64,000 nucleotides of DNA from Pseudopithomyces maydicus (taxonomy: Eukaryota > Ascomycota > Dothideomycetes > Pleosporales > Didymosphaeriaceae), in contig JANTUC010000007.1 of the NCBI GenBank assembly GCA_026873275.1, forward strand, positions 2,108,001-2,172,000, in the 5' to 3' direction. Positions 46,451-59,364 of the stretch are shown here, in pieces. The notes below the pieces were generated by a model. The model was given only the letters and a program-made list of their open reading frames with translations, was not told the DNA's origin and ran no database searches. The position numbers and the translations under genes are program-made. Numbering within the stretch: position 1 is the first letter of the stretch; every line of letters starts with the position of its first letter.

Positions 46451-47056
46451 TCACAACATGGACGTGGAGACCACCTAGACAACGTAATTTTTTTCACAAT
46501 TCAGAATGTAAACCAACGAAAAGGGGAAATAAATCCCAGGATGTAAATGGGTGGTGCATATTCGCGAAGAGAACCGAATTTGGCAAAACGCACCCAGCCC
46601 CCAAGTTGAACACGGATAACATTTTATTTGAGGGAGAAAAGAACGCGTTCTCATCCTCTAGAATAATTTGTCAAATTTGTCATGACATATACCGCTCAGC
46701 CCTCTTCGTCAGCACTCGGATGACCTGTTTCGTATAGCGCCACGCTAGTTGACCAAAATGTGTAAGAGTTCACAGCCACAGGAACATCTCATCTCCACTT
46801 CCAATGCCAGTAATGAGGCTTCCTCGTAGAGAACACTACTAATTTGGATCCAACTCGCCCAGTTCGAGCTATGTTCGGTGATCCGAGTTGTAGTAAGATG
46901 CACAGGCTCAGTAAGACTATATACGATAATTTGTATATCGGAAGACATCAGTGCGAGTAGAAACACGTATAAAAGAGTTACCACGCTGATACTACAGCTC
47001 CAGCTCATCACTCACCAGCTCCTTTGTACCTTCAACACAGCTAGCACCAATCCACC
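46451..47056. other. Intergenic spacer
   Basis: About 0.6 kb between same-strand genes. A TATAAAAG-like element sits near 46967, about 90 bases before the next start. No gene seen. Confidence 0.45.
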
Positions 47057-48380
47057 ATGCTCCCCTCCCTACTCCCCCTCGCCCTCACCACCCTCTTCCT
47101 CTCCCCCTCGCCTCCTCCACCCCCACCCTCTCCAAAACCACCTACCCAGGCTTCATCCACCCCTCCAACGGCGACTGCACCGACTACACCGTCACCAGCA
47201 CTGTCACCTACGAGCAACTCCAATGGGCGCAACCCCGCTACAAAGACAACTTCGAAGTCGCCGCCCTCCTCACCCGCGTCGCGACCCAGCCCAAATACCC
47301 CCTCCCCGCGTTCTCGGGCTCCAAGAATGTGACCAAGGAATTCAAAATCGCGGGGACGTTCTGCAAGCCGAAGATGAGCAATGCGAAGAAGCAGAATACC
47401 GTGTTCGTGGCTACGCACGGCGCGGGTTTCGATAGGCGGTGAGTTGGACGTTTCCGATTTTTATGTACAATCTCTCTCGCTGTATATCTACATATGTATA
47501 TATGTAGATATATATATGTATATATATGTGTGTGTATGGAGATCAATGCTAACATCAACAGCTACTGGGCGTCCTCCTACAAGCCCTCCGACTACAGCTT
47601 CGCGCAATACGCCCTCGCGGCCGGGTACTCCATCTTCTACTACGACCGGCTGGGCGTGGGCAAATCCTCGCGCCTCTCCGGCTACGACGTCGAAATCAAC
47701 CCGCAAGTCGAGCTTCTCGCCGCGCTCCTGCGGTCCCTCCGCCAGGGCAAATACACAGCGGGCGCGAAACCCTCCAACCTCGTCGTCGTGGGGCACTCCT
47801 TCGGCTCCGTCATCTCGAACCTGATTCTCGGCCGCTACCCGGAGCTTGTCGAGGGCGCGGTTCTGACTGGCTTCTCGTTCCCCACGGCGGCCGACCCCGC
47901 GGCGAGTGCGAGCGGGTACGGGCTGTCTGTCTTCGCGTCGCGCATCGTGTCGACGTTGACCGGGGACGCGGTCCCGCAATTTGCATCGTCATTCGACAAC
48001 GGGTGGCTCTCGTTCGCGGACAAATTCGCGTTCACGGAGGCGTTTCTCGGCGCAGAGGACTACGAGGTGGGCGCCGCGGAGTACTCGTTCAAGATCGCGC
48101 AGCCGTACTCGATCGTGGATTTCCTGTCTGCCTTTGCGCAGCCCAGCGTCGCGGACCGGTATGAGGGGAAGCTGCTGCTGGCGCCCGCGGAGAGGGATCT
48201 GTTTTTCTGTGCTGGAGATTGCAAGGATACGTTTGCGAGGGGGGACAGAATGCGGCGTTTCCGAATCCGAAGACGGATGTCTCGTTGCATGTGCAGGAGG
48301 GATCGGGACACGGGCAGAATTTTGCGCTGAATGCGAGGGATTTGTACGAGGCGATTGTCAGCTTTGCGGATACGTTGTAA
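47057..48380 (+). CDS. Secreted alpha/beta hydrolase
   Basis: About 400 residues from exons 47057-47438 and 47562-48380. The signal peptide starts MLPSLLPLALTTLFLSPL. The frame breaks at the C run 47103-47107; one more C gives ASSTPTLSKTTYPGFIH. The core has ATHGAGFDRRYWASSY (oxyanion region), FYYDRLGVGKSS and the nucleophile elbow VVVGHSFGSVISNL (GHSFG). A second break, at the G run 48239-48244, restores FARGGQNAAFPNPKTD and the histidine motif EGSGHGQNFAL, then DLYEAIVSFADTL. With both bases added the gene has 401 codons. Ser and His of the triad are visible; the acid is probably the Asp in AERDLFFCAGD. Substrate unknown, with lipase, esterase or lactonase possible. Confidence 0.8.
47481..47538. 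repeat. (TATG)n/(TA)n microsatellite inside the hydrolase intron
   Basis: A run of TATA, TATG and GTGT units fills about half of the 123-base intron 47439-47561. Confidence 0.8.
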
Positions 48381-49700
48381 AAGGCATTAGATATGGCTAG
48401 ACATGTAATTGTTTGGTATTATGTGGAAGGTAAAGGTGGATAATGGAGTGGTAGCAGTAGCGTAGAGGCTTCCATCGAAGCCGATCCGCTCCTTTGTCTG
48501 TTTATACGACGTAGATAATAGAACTCCGCCGTGCGTGCTACCACGGCCTACTTTCAGCTCTGAGCTTCCTCGCTGATTCAGCATGTCCTAAATAACGTTT
48601 CTCCTCGCTACTATTCTCGTTCATCGACCCTCCAGGTACACCGAGCAGTCCAACTCCATCCTTCCACCCATTCCACTCCCATGTACACGCCTACCCTAAC
48701 CACAACACACACTAACCTCACGCCAATTCACCAAACCGCCAAAAATTCAACAGTTTCTAAGAAATCACTCTCTCTCTCTCTCTCAGCGTGAAGCAAAAGA
48801 AAGCTGATAGATACATACACCAACCTGCACACCCTTGCCCCCTCTATATCAGTCATTCCATCTTAGTAGTAAAAGCCTAGATAGACCATGCCGACTGCCA
48901 CTAGAGACAAATCAGCGAGAGCCAAAATAGATGCAATGGACTCGTCGATGCCCCCTGTCTACCTCGCCGCCACCCAATTAGCCCACCCACGACCCACTCA
49001 ATTCGAAAACAATTTGGATGATCCTTCCTCATATATACCACGTTGCCGGGAGGGATGTGCTACCTCTCTATATCTATATTCTTTCCCATGTATCATGGAT
49101 ATCACGAAACCTCGGGCCTTGCGATGGGAAGATGAGCCGAGAGTGCTGGGATGTGTGATATTCATTGTACGCAAGATGAGTTTAATTACTACATGTGTGC
49201 GTCTAGCTACGAGTAAGTACTCATTTCCGTGACCCAAGCTGGCTAGCTATCTATCTACCGTACGTTTCCTCGATGGTGATATGTCTACGTATACGTATAC
49301 ACCGCCAAGAAGATATGTGTGCGTGGTTCTCGAGAACCCACACAAAGGCCGCACGCATGTGTCCACCATGTAAATGTAAATGCCAGACGCACGAGCGAAC
49401 CAACGAATCAATCAAAGCACAATGCTCGTTTATAGATAGATCATACACGTACTCTGTCTCTCGGGGCGAACTTGTGTCGCGTCTAGAAACCTCGCACGGC
49501 TAGACAGACGCACGTACAAACAGATAGAGAGACATGTCTGCCGCAAGGCGGTGGGAAATTTTGGGGAATTTTATCAATCCATCCATCCATCCATCCCACG
49601 TTGATAATTTCCCTTCCCACGATGCACGCTGTGCTGTGCTTACACCGCCCGCACGCACGGCAACCGTGTAAATCCCAAGCAAAAAGCATACCACGCCCCT
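48381..49700. other. Intergenic spacer
   Basis: About 1.3 kb between the convergent hydrolase and Pta1 genes. It includes a (CT)n run at about 48768-48785 and an (ATCC)n run at about 49576-49597. Frames such as 48888-49232 have no motif. No gene recognised. Confidence 0.5.
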
Positions 49701-52486
49701 CTACAATACACACACTCTTACACTCCCCTCTTCCCTCCCTCTTCCCCGCTCAATCCCTTCCCTTCCCTTCCACCCCCTTCCCCCCTCCCCATCACCCCTC
49801 CACCTTCCCCCCACCACCCCCTCCATCTCCCCAAGCACCTCAGGCCTCCAAACCCTCAACAACGCCCCGGCCTTCGGCCTCGCCCTCTCATTCTCCCTCC
49901 ACAACTCGCTGACCACGTCCTCCACGACGCGCTTCACCGGCGGCCTGAACATGTGCAGATACTGCAGGACCTGGGTAGCCAGGCTGACGCGCTCGGGGTC
50001 CTGCGCCATGGTCTTGACGCGCGCGAGAAGCGCGTGGTCGAGGGATGGGAGCTCGCTGTAGAGGCGGATGAGGCCTTTGTCTGTGGGGGCGACGTAGGGG
50101 AGGAGGGCGTCGAGGAGGCGGAGGGCGTGGGTGGTGTATGTTGGGGTTTGTGCTTGTATCTGTGTATGTGTGTGTGTCTGGGATTTTGATTTGGGTGAGG
50201 ATTGCGGGGATGAGGATGGGAGGGTGGAAGATAGCATGTCGTTGTACCACTCCTCGTTGAGCCAGGAGACGGCGACGTCGATGCGCTTCTTCCAGTCGCG
50301 CAGGATGTAGTCGTGCAGCAGGTCGCGGATCGCATCGCTGAGGGCTACATTCCCCTTCACGCTCTTCACCGCGAACTCGTCCTTCACCACGTCCTCGGCG
50401 TCGTCGAGCCCCGCGCTCGCCCTAGACGCCAGCCGCGCCGCGATGGTGATCCAGGCGTCGCGGCCGAACTCGCTGCCTGCGAGGCGATTGAAGCCGGCCT
50501 TTGAGGTCTTGCTCTTGTCGTCGAGTTCGTCGAGGAGGCCGAATGTGCGGCGGACGGCTAGCTCGCCGTGTTGCTGGATTTCCTGGGGGTTAGGGGGGCG
50601 GTTTGGGGAGCTCGAAGGCGAGGGGGTGGGGGCGGAGAGGTCGCCGAGGGCGTCGGCGCGGTTGGCGAGTTGCTCTTCGTCTTCGGGCTCGTAGTCGTCG
50701 GGTTCGTATTCGTCTTCTTCGGCGGGAGGGGGCGGTGCGGGTTTGGGGAGGGCGAGGTAGCGCGCGCGGACGATCTGGGGAAAAGTTAGTATAAGATTTC
50801 GTTCGACATGGGATTGGAGCAAGATTCGAGAGGTAGCACGTATGGATAGGGAGTCGGGAGTTCCAATCCGACACGGTCACGTGAGACCGCGTTTCACCGC
50901 TCTCCCACCCTTTCATGTCTACCTCTCGCAGCATGAAGAAACGCACGAAATCACATACATTGCAAGCCTCCAGCAATTTCCTCTCGTCCACCGACTGCAG
51001 CACCGGTATGAGAATCTGCGTCACGAGCGCCGGATCCTGGAACGTCTTGACGTCAAAGTTGGCAGCCGCATTGTTGGGGTCTACAGTGTACAGCTGACGA
51101 TAGCTCACGGGACCTGGAGGGAAAGCCGGCACTGGTGGGGTAGGCGCAGGCGCAGGTATATCTGCGCCTAGACGTTGCCGCTTCGCAGGATCTAATCCGT
51201 CAGTGGGCTCGACGGGAGCAGCTCGTTTGCGACTAGCCTCCTCGATTATATCGTGGCGCATGCGGTGCATGCGTTCTAGGAAGTGCTGTATCCGCCCGTT
51301 GCTCGGGTCGTTTGGCCGCTCGGCGCCGTTCCTGGGGTGGTGAGTATGAAGTGTGGGTGTATCGTACGACGGGAAAGCATACCTCTTGAGCACGTTAACG
51401 AGCAGGGCTCGCGTCGTGCGCTCGATGGCCCTCATGCTGACTTTGTTCCTGGGCGTCATGGGCGAATTTGCTAGCTTGAGAGGGTTGAAATTTAGCACGC
51501 TGTTCAAGATCTTGTTGGCAGCGATCGGCCGTCGATGCATCAACACACCCAAGCTGTTCAGCACAGCGGTAACCAACAAGGCATCACTGTATCCCGTCAG
51601 CTTTGTTTCAACGGCCAATGCCATGCTGTCTGACCTGTGATCTCCATGTATGATGTCCAGCAAGCGATCTAGCAGCCCGTGTCCTTCGGCTTCGAGGGGC
51701 ACGTATGCCATGAGCGGGTGGTCGCGGGGTACGAGGGCGAGCGAGATGTCACTGTGGTCGGGTCGCTGTATGTTGTGAGCCAGCTGCGCGTGCGTGTTGG
51801 ATGTGGGCATAGTCACCCTGGGGTCTATGACGCCAGGCGTCTGCACGAGCACAACTTGCTGCACGAATTTGACGCAGCATATCCGGATGCCGGGCGGTGA
51901 CGTGTTCATGCGATTGAGGATATTAGACTTAATCTCCGTCATGGTCTTCCAGTGTTCCTTGTCGTTCGGATTTGAGATTCTGCAGGCACATTCAAACATG
52001 AGAAGTTATTCTAGAGAGAGCGCAACGCCACGGGAGGGATCCCCCGCGCATGCTTGGGGGAGACTATCTAGCACTCGGGGGAACTTACGTATGGCGGTAG
52101 ACCAGCGGGTAGACAGAAGCTGCGGCCTGGATGGCGCCCTTGACGACGCTGCGGTCGTCGACGTGGTACAGGTAGTACCTCAGCGTGTCAAGCACCAACA
52201 GGGCTATGGGCTGCTTATCCTCCGACGGCCACATGGGCGAGGCAAACATCTCTGCCAGAAAGTCTGCGCCGAAGCGCTGGACGTCCAGCTCAGCGCCGGA
52301 GTTGGGACCGATGAGCGGCAGCACGCCGGGCATCAAGCTGGGATAGTATTTGCTATCTGTAAGCGCGAGCGAGCGCGCATGTTCCAGGTGCGTGTTCGAC
52401 ATGGCGGCGGTGTCTGAAAGGGCAGCTGTGCACGATGCGACACTTGCGGGCGAGACGGGCTTTGTTGCTGCAATGGAGGGAGACAC
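49701..52486 (-). CDS. PTA1: Pta1/symplekin-like subunit of the mRNA cleavage and polyadenylation factor
   Basis: Scaffold protein of the nuclear 3'-end processing complex. It has 813 residues from exons 52486-52089, 51979-51383, 51331-50959 and 50774-49701. Helical repeats of the symplekin N-terminal domain start at EHARSLALTDSKYYPSLMPG and continue through VLDTLRYYLYHVDDRSVVKG, CVKFVQQVVLVQTPG and LLVTAVLNSLGVLMHRRP, then the conserved LANSPMTPRNKVSMRAIERT. A linker with KRQRLGADIPAP leads to FQDPALVTQILIPVLQSVDE. The fourth exon has an acidic EEDEYEPDDYEPEDEE and the C-terminal helical region. The start could be MSNTHLEHARS at 52402 instead. All introns are in frame. The last 40 residues are Gly/Arg-rich, low-complexity and unlike orthologues. 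Confidence 0.85.
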
Positions 52487-52805
52487 GCGCTGGGTGGTGC
52501 AAGGGTGGGTTATTGTAGAATAAAAACGCTACGCCTGGTTATCCTCCGCGAGGGCTAATCTCATCCCCGGCCGCTTCTGTGAGTCCACGAGGTCGAAGGA
52601 GGGCGACAAGGGAAGCGGTGCATTCGCATTCTACGTCAACGAAGGTGGTGGAGGAAGCCGCGGTGCACGCCCACGCGCGTGCCAGGGAAAGAGCGACCGG
52701 TTGCCAAGAGGGCCCGTGCACCGAGCCTCAGCGACCGGCAGCCGCGACATGGCAGCGCCTTCCCCGCAAAAAAGTTGATCACCTCGACCGACCATTCCGT
52801 TCACC
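52487..52805. other. Shared promoter between PTA1 and COA3
   Basis: About 320 bases between two head-to-head housekeeping genes. No gene and no obvious TATA box. Confidence 0.5.
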
Positions 52806-53214
52806 ATGGGCTAGTGAGTGCACACACGCGGAGCGGAGGGGAGGCGCCGCACCCAGCCAGCCAGCCGAGCTGACAGCCACGCAGCAAACCGTTCCAGTCG
52901 ACCTACTACGATGCGCAGATGCGGGCGTCGCCCGCCCTGCTGCGAGCCCGCGCCCCGTACCTGATCAAGAACACCATCACCGGCTTCGCCATCTGCTCGC
53001 TCGTCATCGGCATCTGTACGCTGCGCCTATGACTCTTCTCTTGCGCCGCTTCTCACGCCTCACAGACACATACACCATCAACGTCATCTCGCAGGACGAG
53101 TTCGAGGACGTCGTCGTCCCCGACGAGCCCGTGAAGCGCTCCATCGTCCAGATGCAGCCGCAGCCGAGCACCACCCAGAGCGTGCAGCAGGCCGTTGCCG
53201 CCCGCAAGCAGTAG
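52806..53214 (+). CDS. COA3: Cytochrome c oxidase assembly factor 3 (Coa3/CCDC56)
   Basis: Mitochondrial inner-membrane protein that regulates Cox1 synthesis and early complex IV assembly, 95 residues. Exon 1 is only 8 bases (52806-52813, ATGGGCTA); exons 2 and 3 are 52885-53015 and 53066-53214. Spliced, it begins MGYKPFQSTYYDAQMRASPA, with RARAPYLIKNTITGFAICSL covering the start of the single membrane helix. YTYTINVISQDEFEDVVVPD after the helix is the family signature. Length and layout match fungal Coa3. The gene is easily missed because of its tiny first exon; without it the largest continuous frame here is a wrong one. Confidence 0.88.
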
Positions 53215-53290
53215 GCGAGGGGGCCATTGCCGAACGCAAGCAGCAGTAGACGAGGATGTCGTAGCTGCCCGCAAGCAGTAGTAGGCGCGG
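53196..53290. repeat. Three imperfect copies of the COA3 3' end
   Basis: A unit containing CGCAAGCAG, one or two TAG/CAG triplets and a G-rich end occurs at about 53196-53220 (includes the COA3 stop), 53228-53255 and 53265-53290. The last two lie in the 3' untranslated region. Confidence 0.65.
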
Positions 53291-53909
53291 AATGTCGTTC
53301 GAGAGGGCAGTGTCAGTCTTGCCGTGGCGATACGAGCGAGGAGCGATACCCGGGGCCGCTGTGTCTGTGTAAATTGTGTATGAGTAAAATAGCATCATCG
53401 GGCGTTTGGAGATACATAGCAAGCAGGAATACCACTGTTTTTCTACGAGATGTGTATGGGTATTTAGGATGAGATTTACTGTCGCTTGGGGCATGTGTTG
53501 CGCACGCCACGCGATGCTCGTCGTGGCTGTGGGTGAAGCCTTTGCTACGATGTGGTTTGGATTGTGTGTACGGGAGGTATGTACAGCGGGTATGGATGGT
53601 GTGGTACGTGGTCTCATGACATTTCTTTAGTGGACAACGACCGCGTTTTTGGACGGTCACGCTGCGGGTTTAGAGTTTCCTCGCCACCCTTTCAGGGTCC
53701 TTTTACACTACATTACAACACCCAACTCACACATACGAACTACACTTTCTACCTTCAGCTACTCCAGGCTTTGGCATGATCACGAGCGCCCATGTTCTCA
53801 TTTGCAAATCTACTTTCACACACTCATTCATTCATCCATTTATTCATTATGATTAAGTAACTACTCTCCATCAACCAGACAGAGCAATGCAGCACTAAAC
53901 AGTTGCCAC
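53215..53909. other. Intergenic spacer between convergent genes
   Basis: About 0.7 kb. Apart from the repeats at its left end, no feature recognised. Confidence 0.45.
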
Positions 53910-55467
53910 CTAAGGCAGCGGCTTCTGCGTCTTGACCACAAACGCACCCCTGTCCATGGTGTTGATCAGGATGTACCCACTAGGGAACCCACCATAGTTA
54001 CTCCACGAGCCACTGAACTTGAGCGAGCCTCCATCCTCCAAGTTGTCATCCTCGGGGTACGTGTCGAACCAGCCAACCTCGCGGACGCTGCGGCCGGTGG
54101 GGTCGTACGGGATGGACGAGACGTCGAGGATGCTCAGGCCAGACGTGTACATGCTCTGGTACGAGTACTTGCCGAAGATGTACTGGTTGTGGTCGATGGT
54201 GCGGCGGGGCGCCTGGTAGTAGCCGGTTTGCTTGGGGTGCTCGAGGTCGCGGATGTCCCAGATGAAGGTGACGGGGCGGCCGTTGGCGGCGGGGCCGCGG
54301 GCTTCGACCTCGTCGTATTCGTCGTCTGAGATGAGCCATTCTTGGTTCTCGGTATCCAGGACCCAACCTTGGTGCGTGTAGGTGGCGCCTTCGTAGGAGG
54401 TGATGGAGATGGTCTCGGGGAAGGCCTTGTCGGTGACATCGTCTGGGGGGTGTTAGTGCATGACACAGGTCCAGTCGGGAGGGTCGAACTTACAGATGGT
54501 GATGGAGTCCTCGTTGAAACCGTAGCAGATCTCACGGCCGAGGTACTTCTTGTGGGGACCCTTGTAGATCAAGCACTGAGCATCATGGACGTATCCATCA
54601 TCCCTGGCGCATCCGGGGTTCTTGGGGTTGGCAGGGTCTGTAAGGTCGAGGAAGATGAGACCAGACAGGCAGCTGCTGTTGCGAGGCTGAGCGCCGTTCA
54701 GGTAGAACATGTTGGTCTCCTTAGGGCCCTGGACGACGTTGTGCACACGTCCCCAGGGAAGGTCGTTCCAGTAGGCAGTAAGATCGGTGTCGGGGTTGAA
54801 GGTCTTGGGGCCCTTCTTGTAGTCGATGTCGAGGAGCTTCTTCAAGTCGAAGATCTGGATACCGTGACCGTACTCCTCGCTACCGACGACGATGTAGTGC
54901 TTGTAGGTGCGGATCTCGCGCCATTGGCTGGGAGCAATACCGGTGGTCTGCGGGAGACGACCGAGGTATCGAAGCTTTCCAGCGGTGGTGATCTCTGCGA
55001 AAGCAGCGCCGTCACCCTGAGCGATGATGGCGAATTCACGACCATCGTCGCTGACCCATCCCCAGGAGCTCGAGCCCTTTCCAACGGTGGAGCCGAGGTC
55101 GGTGTGGGGAAGGAAGTGGTGCAAGTTGATCTACATTTCGTAAGCATGCAATGCCGATTACCCCTGCTAGAAAACTTACGTTGTTGCAACGGAACTTGGT
55201 GCTGGCATTGTTGCTCTGGAAGGGGTCCAAAGGAGCAGCAAGTCCATTCTTGCACTGGGCAAAGGGAAGCTCGGAGAATTGAGCTCCCTCGGCAGCGTTC
55301 AGAACGCCCATGCTCTCCTGCATGGCCCACTGGTCGTTCTTGTCGGCCATGATCCTCTCGTGCATGACACCGGAATCATAGAGCTCGGCGGCCCGTTCCG
55401 GGTCCTTGGGAATCTCCTTGCCATAGACGGCTGCCGCAAGGGCAATGATGGCTGCAGCGTACTTCAT
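53910..55467 (-). CDS. Secreted LVIVD/choice-of-anchor-B-type beta-propeller protein
   Basis: A 485-residue protein from exons 55467-55180, 55130-54494 and 54442-53910. Residues 1-16 (MKYAAAIIALAAAVYG) are the signal peptide. A repeated fold follows, with blades such as SSSWGWVSDDGREFAIIAQG, AFAEITTAGKLRYLGRLPQT, YIVVGSEEYGHGIQIFDLKK, GLIFLDLTDPANPKNPG, YGFNEDSITIYDVTDKAFP and TFIWDIRDLEHPKQTGYYQA. This matches the secreted LVIVD-repeat family found in bacteria and fungi, whose role is unknown; a binding or structural function at the cell surface is likely. Introns are 49 and 51 bp and no frame break is seen. The exon joins fit the frame exactly. Confidence 0.85.
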
Positions 55468-58400
55468 GATGGTTACCGGGTATTGGGATGAAGCGTAGGC
55501 AACTGAAACATTCTCAAATGCGCGCAGTGCTTGTCTTATAGACGCGAGCTTCTCTTGTGGCGAGATAGTCTATGCCAATTGCGAATTATCGGTAGAGCAT
55601 ACTGTGACCCGCTCTAGACTTGCCGTTAGCCAGGAAAGTACATAAGGCAGCAATATAGAAACCTTCAAGCGGAAGGTGGCATGGGCCCGCGTCGCTCGAG
55701 AAGGCAGATGCATGTGAGATCTCTAGGATCAAGCTTCTGGCTGGGCTCAGCAATCACTTGGCATATTGCGATATCTCTTGGCGCAAAGTCTGAACAGCAG
55801 TTGGACGAGGACGGTGGGATGTGCGGTGTGTGGGTTGGTGATTAATTTGTGCCGTGTCAAACGTGGCTGCTCCGGTACGAATCAAATTATGGCATCGATG
55901 AGACTGTACTTTGCTGTGGCAGCCTTCGTGAAACCATGAGGTGGTGGTGTTTAAGTGGAGAAGAGAAAGGTTGCGACAGGCCTGTCTGCCTTCGACTGCT
56001 CAACTGGGAAGGTGCATGGCGATGTGCATTTGCAGGGTCGATATTACAGGATAAATAACTCTTGGCAACTACCACAGCAACGGATACTATCGGTAAGACT
56101 TTGCGAATATGGTATTCGTCCAAGACCATCTACCGCAATCGGGTCGCTTGCTGCGAGATTGCAAGCCCATGGTAGTCGGGACGCGGCAGGGCACTCAAGA
56201 GTTTGGCATGCAGCCCAGAAATAAGAGCGTACCGACGATCTGATGCTAGAATTACGGCCGACTGGGTGGAGTGGCGTTTTCGTGTACCATGGAAATAAGC
56301 CCTTTGGATATTGAAGGATGTGGCAGGATTGCTCAGGTGGAGAAGATCTCCAGGTGTTGTGGAGGTCGGAGGAAGGCTGGTGGGCGCTTTGGCCAAGACG
56401 GAAGTGGCGCCCAACGTTCTTTCCCCAGCAGCCGCTCCGCCACTGGCCCTCGAGTGCCGTGGCCAGCAAGGTGCTCATCTCCACCGTTGGCTTTACATCA
56501 CGAAATCGTTGATTACCCTAATCTGGATATAATTATTTCTCTGTTTAATCAGCCGAGTGATCATGTCGACACGGATACAGTATCATTGTGCGAGCGTAAG
56601 AAAGTAAGAAGAAGGGAAATTCATCCCGACAACCCATCAGCACCAACATACAGCGTCAAAACAGTAGGTGCTTCGCTTGCACATGACTCGGCTTAATCCC
56701 TCTGCTTACTTACATGCTGCGCCTACAAAAGATACGCGATATGCCAAGCCATGGGGTCCTTCCCGGTGCGGAAGGTACTGCATCTAGAAATACTCGTCTC
56801 TTGGTAACTCCGTACCAGCCCGTCCCGTACCAAGGTCTTTGTACTGCGAAGGGCTAGGCTTGGACATTCCAAACTGGCAGTTCGATAATAACGCATGCGA
56901 TAGCTTTCTCTTCTTGCAAGTGGCGTCAGCAGTGTCTGCCGTAGAAACCATCAGCGTAATCGCTGGAGTCTTACAAAGAAACTGCTTTCAGATTGCAATG
57001 TTAGATTTCTCGGTCACATATGTGAAACGAACGAATGGTATATAAGTTGGAGATTTCATGGCACGGTGGAAGCGGTCACAGTGTGAGTGGAGATATGAGC
57101 GCTTACCTCCGTCACACATATGTAGTTCATCCGTTTCTATATATATTTCCCTCGCCTATCTATCCACTACTATCTCCTTTTCTGGGATGGAGGAAACTGC
57201 CACCTTCCCCAAAAAGCTAGGAACATTACCCTCTTCTCATCAGTATATAGGAAGCACTCACAGTCCCCACTTACATACATATATCATACCATAATTGCAG
57301 CATTTCAATAGACACAGAGTAGAGACGTCAATGTAACACAAGGAAACATCAAATTGAGGGGATTCTTTTAGCCGGAAGGTGCAGGGAGATTGCGGAAGCA
57401 TTTTTATCTGCTCTAAATATCTGAACTTGACAGATGACTCGATTTTGTGGTGTTGAAGTACCAACCCTCACTACCGTTTCGACATGCTCTATTACTTTTT
57501 TTGTTTGTAAAAATATAGTAGAAGCATAAAGTTAGGTAATTCGATAAAATTTGATGGAACAGCTGCCTCTTAATAATAGAACAACGACGCACATGATATA
57601 CGGTTCAGAAATAAGTTCGAGATCAGCTAAACTATCACCAATGAACCTAGGCTATAGATATACTGGTAACGCTTTCAAAATGTATCTTATTTGTTGCTGA
57701 AAATACAGTTGTGTGACGCATACACCTGCATAATCTCTATCAGGTGATACCAAAGGTGCTCACCTTCATAAACCCATAATGTTCCTTTTATCGCTATGAC
57801 GCACTCGTTTTGTTGAAAATACTAACAAAAGTTGATGCGATGATTGCTAATTTCGAGAAGTACTAGCATATGCTTGGAATCCTCGTGGCTGACCGATCGG
57901 AATGTACACAAGTACTGAAAAAGCGGATGGTTGTAAACAAGTGGAAAAGGAGCCATTTTAGAGCGGCCCTTTTCTTTATCTTGTAGCAATTTGCATGGTT
58001 TCTGTGACCCGAGCGATACAGTAGAGAAAGTATGTTCATCGGAGATTTGTGGTGGAATGTGAGAAGTGACAGTTGTAACGATGCGGAGATGAGCGCAGGA
58101 TATTTGCGCCGACGAATCCGATGTTATTTGCATGCATTCCTCTCCGACCTCAAACAGGTGACAAATTTACCAGCAACCGGGGAAATCTTTTCGCTGATAG
58201 CGCTTGCGGAAGGTTGCTCAACGACAGGACGTATCATCGTGGCCAAGAGTGACGAATTTCATACCTTATGTTTGGCTTGAACGGCGACTTACAGAAAGCA
58301 TACAAAGATGATCTGTTGGTCCTGGCGGCATCGCTGATGCTCCCGCTTTGAACAAGCCCCGGGGAAGAGGCCATTGGCTCGGCATAAAGTTATGACCTAG

Positions 58401-59364
58401 AACGACCAGTAAACGGGTAGCTAAGCGAGCGTCTCCTGGGGCGATTACTTCATCCGAATGCTTCGTTGCCTTTCAGTAATGTCTTTTCCCCGCAATAGAA
58501 TAAAGTTAATTTTTCGCTTGTACCCGGCCAACGGTCAGAGTTAAGGTACAACGAAATGAAAAGATGATTTTTTTATACAAGGATAACAGCTTCTGTTGAA
58601 ACTTGTAACGTGGAATATGTATCGCAATTGATTATTGATTCCTGTGTATGCATTACTGTCCAAAGAGGAGCTGCCCGAGCGAATTCATCAATTTGTTGGG
58701 ACGAAAGCCTGTCTGTCCAGACTAGTAAATCAACTGTCGGACCCAAGTCCGCTGGAGCCTGAGCAACATTGCGATCCAGATCTCATTGAAAGACAGAGAC
58801 CAAGCTAGGAATTTGGTAGAGCTATGATGACTAATAGAAGAGCTGTTAAGATTGTGGTGAACATATTGAAAAGCATAGGATGACAACACGCTTTTCCTGC
58901 AAAGCCCTTCATCACTTCAAACAACGTCAGCTAAAACATGTCGGGGATATTTGAGCGAACACAACAGCTTACCGTCTATGTATTTCTGTACATTACCTAA
59001 TGAGACTAATGCCTTCCATCCAAAAGTGGATGATGACGCGGTCCATGCAATGCACAGATGCTGCTGTATACATCCGCACATGACAGTTATTAGCTGAACC
59101 ATGATTCTTGCGAGAATAAAAAGTATACAGCTTTACGGGCGGAACCCGCTGCCTTTGATTTGGCAATCCTCAGCCCCGTTCAAATCTCGTCGCATATTCG
59201 AGGTTACGACGTGGAACCGACGATTGCCGCTGGGGGCCTTCAAACCTGAATCCCCTCCCGGTATTACAAAAAGCTCAGTTCGGAACCTGTTCCAGAATAA
59301 CGAGCTTCACGTCTTATTTTCTATTCTCTGAATAAACACGTTGGTGATCAGTCTATTTCTCACT
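55468..59364. other. 3.9 kb gene-poor stretch
   Basis: The longest empty stretch of the window. It is AT-rich from about 56500 to 59100. Frames at 55849-56696 overlap on both strands without any family signal, and a minus-strand frame at 58917-59102 is likewise unsupported. No transposon domain, tRNA or long repeat seen. Confidence 0.5.

Noticed and set aside
48888..49232. 114-codon frame in the hydrolase/PTA1 spacer
   Set aside because: Low-complexity surroundings, an overlapping opposite-strand frame and no motif.
55849..56696. Several frames on both strands in the gene-poor stretch
   Set aside because: They overlap each other on opposite strands, change frame often and match no family.
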